Below, in pieces: positions 61,493-64,000 of a stretch of DNA of 64,000 nt. The stretch comes from VAZQ01 sp963763365 (GTDB lineage Bacteria; Pseudomonadota; Alphaproteobacteria; Rhizobiales; Xanthobacteraceae): the NCBI GenBank assembly GCA_963763365.1, contig CAVXOE010000004.1, forward strand, positions 1-64,000, given 5' to 3'. Both the position numbers and the translations under genes were made by a program. The notes under the pieces were generated by a model, which saw only the letters and a program-made list of their open reading frames with translations, was not told the origin of the DNA and did no database searches. The stretch's first letter is position 1, and each line of letters begins with the position of its first letter.

Positions 61493-62557
61493 TCAGCAGG
61501 CGTACTGATGCGCCCTCAGAACAGCTTCTTCGGCAGGTCGGCTTCCGGCGGCAGGAAAGCGCCGCGTGAAGATTTCCTCGACGGCCGGCGTGCGCGGCAG
61601 CGCATTGGCATCGACCAGGATGTCGATCGATTTCTTCAGCCGCACCGGATCGACGTTGCCGAGCCCGATCTTGGCGATCTCCGGATGGTTCATCTCGTCC
61701 TTGAGCGTGGCGTCGAGCCGCTCGCGCTCGACCGGAACTTTGATCAGCGCCTCGCGCTTGGCGACGGCGGCGACCGCCGCGTCGGGCTCCTTGAGCGTAT
61801 CGAGCACGCCCTTGTTGATCGCGCGCACCAGCCCGCGCACCACCTCGGGCTTCTCCTTGACCAGCTTCTTCGAGACGATGATGGCGTTGGAATAGAGGTC
61901 CATGCCGTAGTCGCCGTAATTGATGTAGCGAAGCTGCTTGTCCTCGACGCCCATCAGCTTGGCGGAGAAGCGGATGGTGTTGACGTAGCCGAACACGCCG
62001 TCGACCTGGCCCTGCATCAGCATCTGCTCGCGCAGGTTCGGCTGCATGTTGGTCATCTTCACCTTCGTGCAGTCGATCTTTGTGATCTTGCAGAGCGCCG
62101 GGAACAGCTTGAGCGCGCCGTCGTTGGCGGCGCCGCCGAGGGTCTTGCCCTCGAAGTCCTTCGGCGACTTGATCGGGCTGTCGGCCTTCACCGCGACGGT
62201 GAAGGGCGGCTGGTTGAACATCACGTAGACGGCGATCGGCGCGTCGTCCGGCTTCTTGGCGGCCAGCTCGATGAGCGCGTTGATGTCGCCGAAGCCCACG
62301 TCATAGGTGCCGTTGGCGACGAGCGGCACGGCCGCGCCCGAGCCGTTGCCCTGGTCGATGGTCATGTCGAGGCCTTCGGCCTTGAAGTACCCGCGGTCGT
62401 CGGCGAGGAAGAACATCCCCTGCGGCCCCTGGTACTTCCAGTTCAGCACCAGCTTGAGCTTGGTCTGCGCGTCGGCCGGCGTGGCGAGCCCAAGCGGCAG
62501 CGCCAGACCGACCAGAGCGGTCAGCGCGAGAAGGGATGATCGCAGGGGTGTGGTCAT
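61493..62557 (-). CDS. NitT/TauT-type ABC transporter substrate-binding protein (2)
   Basis: About 347 residues as repaired. A signal peptide (LRSSLLALTALVGLALPLGL then ATPADA) is followed by LKLVLNWKYQGPQGMFFLAD and AEGLDMTIDQGNGSGAAVPL. aggagcgacc precedes ATG 62557. Near 61569 an extra base shifts the C-terminus; the alternative frame ends FLPPEADLPKKLF and stops at 61516, matching the FLPPKAERS end of the first binding protein, whereas the uncorrected frame ends HQYAC at 61493. Same ligand class as 56460-57494. Confidence 0.86.
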   Translation of the reverse strand: MTTPLRSSLLALTALVGLALPLGLATPADAQTKLKLVLNWKYQGPQGMFFLADDRGYFKAEGLDMTIDQGNGSGAAVPLVANGTYDVGFGDINALIELAAKKPDDAPIAVYVMFNQPPFTVAVKADSPIKSPKDFEGKTLGGAANDGALKLFPALCKITKIDCTKVKMTNMQPNLREQMLMQGQVDGVFGYVNTIRFSAKLMGVEDKQLRYINYGDYGMDLYSNAIIVSKKLVKEKPEVVRGLVRAINKGVLDTLKEPDAAVAAVAKREALIKVPVERERLDATLKDEMNHPEIAKIGLGNVDPVRLKKSIDILVDANALPRTPAVEEIFTRRFPAAGSRPAEEAVLRAHQYAC

Positions 62558-62820
62558 GGTCGCTCCTGTGAGAGGGAATGGCTGGGATCGCGGCGTTCGA
62601 CGGGACGATACGCCGCCTGCATCATGGTCAGGATTTGAGCAGCCCATGTGCATCCTGAGCATTAAGTAGGCACTTGCGTCGTCAGAACCGCTGGCTGCTG
62701 CATCGCCGTGCAATCCGTGTGCCTCGAAACAACCGTAACGCAGTTGAGTGCTCACATCTGCCGCTGATTTTTTGCTAGAGTGCGTTGGAAAAGGACGCGC
62801 TCATCGAAATCAGGTGTCAG

Positions 62821-63771
62821 ATGAAGCACTTGCGGATTTTGCGGTACGTCGACGAAGTTGCGCGCGCGGGCTCCATCCGCAAGGCGGCGGATCACCTCAA
62901 CGTCACGTCGTCGGCGCTCAATCGCCGCATCATGGATCTGGAAGAGGAGCTCGGCGCGCACCTGTTCGAACGGCGGCCGCGCGGCGTGCGGCTGACGGCC
63001 GCGGGCGAGGTGTTCGTGCATTACCTGCGCGAGCAGAGCGACAACGTCGAGCGCATGAAGTCGCAGATCGAGGATTTGCGGGGTCTGCGCCGCGGCACCG
63101 TGCGCATCGCCTGCAGCCAGGCGCTCGCGCTCGACTTTCTGCCGCGGCAGGTCGCCGAATTCCGCAAGCTGCATCCGTTCGTCGCCTTCGACGTGAAGGT
63201 GCTCGACCACGAGCAGGCGATGGCGGCGCTCGCCGCCTATGAGGTCGACCTCGTGCTGGTGTTCCGGCCGCCGTTCCTGGCGAGCTTCCAGCCGCTGATG
63301 CGGCTCGAACAGCGGCTCGTCGCCGTCATGGCGGCGGACCATCCGCTCGCCTCCCGCAAGTCGATCAGGCTGCGCGACTGCGCCGCCTATCCGGTGGCGC
63401 TGCCGGAGCGCAGCATCGGCGGCCGCCAGTTGCTCGACGAGGTGTCGGCGCGCAGCGGGCTGCGCTTCAATATCGCGGCCGAATCGAATTCGTTCGAACT
63501 GCTGCGCGGCCTCGTCCTGCACGCCAACCTGATCTCGTTCCAGATCCGCATCGGCACGATGCCGGACGGCAACAAGCTCGACCTTGTCGCGCGCGAGATC
63601 GACGATCGCGACGTGCCGCGCGCCAACCTGGTGCTCGGCCAGTTGCGCGCGCGCAATCTGCCGGTGCCGGCGGCGGTGTTCGCCGAGCGGATCGCGCGCG
63701 TGCTCGAACTGACGCAGCTCAACGAGCAGGCGGCGCGGCCGCCGATGCCCGCCGCGCGCGCGGTGAGCTAA
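62821..63771 (+). CDS. LysR-family regulator of the ureide cluster
   Basis: 316 residues. Winged helix at the N-terminus (LRYVDEVARAGSIRKAADHL NVTSSALNRRIMDLEEELGA), then an effector-binding domain from about 92 (GTVRIACSQALALDFLPRQV). The start at 62821 gives the normal LysR N-terminus; a TTG 36 bases upstream is less likely. It is divergent from the binding-protein gene at 62557 and probably controls the catabolic/transport operon. Confidence 0.87.
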   Translation: MKHLRILRYVDEVARAGSIRKAADHLNVTSSALNRRIMDLEEELGAHLFERRPRGVRLTAAGEVFVHYLREQSDNVERMKSQIEDLRGLRRGTVRIACSQALALDFLPRQVAEFRKLHPFVAFDVKVLDHEQAMAALAAYEVDLVLVFRPPFLASFQPLMRLEQRLVAVMAADHPLASRKSIRLRDCAAYPVALPERSIGGRQLLDEVSARSGLRFNIAAESNSFELLRGLVLHANLISFQIRIGTMPDGNKLDLVAREIDDRDVPRANLVLGQLRARNLPVPAAVFAERIARVLELTQLNEQAARPPMPAARAVS

Positions 63772-64000
63772 GGTGAGTGGACTGCCTCGGAGCAGGCGCT
63801 TGGCGAACCGGCGCAGCGCAAGATACGGCCGGCCGAGGAGCGCGTGACGCAGGGCCTTGGTGCGGTAGAGCAGCAGGATGCCGGCCGGCCAGCACCGCCG
63901 GCAGCCGCGGAGCGGAAGCCGGGCGCGCGGCGATATAGATGCTGCCGGACATCGTCTTGCTCAGCACCACCTCGAAACCGGCGAGCGCCAGCGCATAGCG
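63772..64000. other. Window-end segment, no assignable gene
   Basis: On the minus strand, frames entering from the right edge read RYALALAGFEVVLSKTMSGS and, in another frame, ILLLYRTKALRHALLGRPYL. The frames do not join cleanly and no stop or family is recognisable. It may be the 3' end of a gene that lies mostly outside, possibly also with an indel. Confidence 0.25.

Noticed and set aside
1..64000. tRNA, rRNA, integrase, transposase, prophage or toxin-antitoxin genes
   Set aside because: None could be recognised on either strand by eye; no attachment-site duplications were noticed.

Overview
The window looks like a chromosomal segment of a high-GC alphaproteobacterium of the order Hyphomicrobiales, near Bradyrhizobium, Rhodoplanes or Pseudolabrys. 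The basis is the fixLJ-fixK-fixNOQPGHIS microaerobic block, the Bug-type (TctC) receptor, the Omp25/31-like barrel, NnrU, panB next to der, and short palindromic intergenic repeats of the kind common in that group. No rRNA, tRNA, insertion sequence, phage or CRISPR array was seen. Genus and species cannot be fixed from the sequence alone.

Layout. 1-6.4 kb: aromatic or organic-acid catabolism (SDR, gentisate 1,2-dioxygenase-like cupin protein, maleylacetate reductase, MetE-like protein, Bug receptor, extradiol dioxygenase-like VOC protein). 6.4-11.4 kb: broken MetF-like gene, a methyltransferase with a helix-turn-helix-like N-terminus, a broken isopropylmalate/tartrate dehydrogenase-like gene and a secreted hydrolase. 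11.4-21 kb: a LysR regulator beside a 3-hydroxybutyrate dehydrogenase/patatin operon, followed by NDH-2, two peroxiredoxin-like proteins, a DUF302 protein, a secreted cupin, an MFS transporter and a sensorless histidine kinase. Five promoters here share one composite motif with fixed internal spacing, which suggests a single LysR regulon. 21-28.9 kb: housekeeping genes (NnrU, panB, YfgM-like, lipoprotein, der), an outer-membrane barrel and a secreted protein. 29-38.5 kb: small secreted proteins, an acyl-CoA synthetase-GNAT fusion, universal stress proteins, metal-rich periplasmic proteins and an NSS symporter; many of these have FixK/FNR-type boxes upstream. 38.5-50.8 kb: response regulator, fixJ, fixL, fixK, two small cytochromes c and the complete ccoNOQPGHIS operon for cbb3 oxidase and its assembly. 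50.8-53.6 kb: a second patatin, acetoacetate decarboxylase and hydroxybutyrate dehydrogenase operon. 53.8-63.8 kb: a catabolic cluster probably for a cyclic ureide or related N-heterocycle (ring-opening amidohydrolase, deaminase-like amidohydrolase, dihydroorotase/allantoinase-like hydrolase, NitT/TauT-type ABC transporter with two binding proteins, SDR, LysR).

Working picture: the right-central part makes a high-affinity terminal oxidase under the O2 cascade FixL -> FixJ -> FixK. FixK boxes extend this cascade to stress, transport and very small membrane-protein genes. The LysR block seems to be a separate redox or electrophile-stress regulon. At least ten single-base frame breaks fall in seven otherwise well conserved genes, including the essential der, so the source is probably a draft assembly with residual indels rather than a genome rich in pseudogenes.
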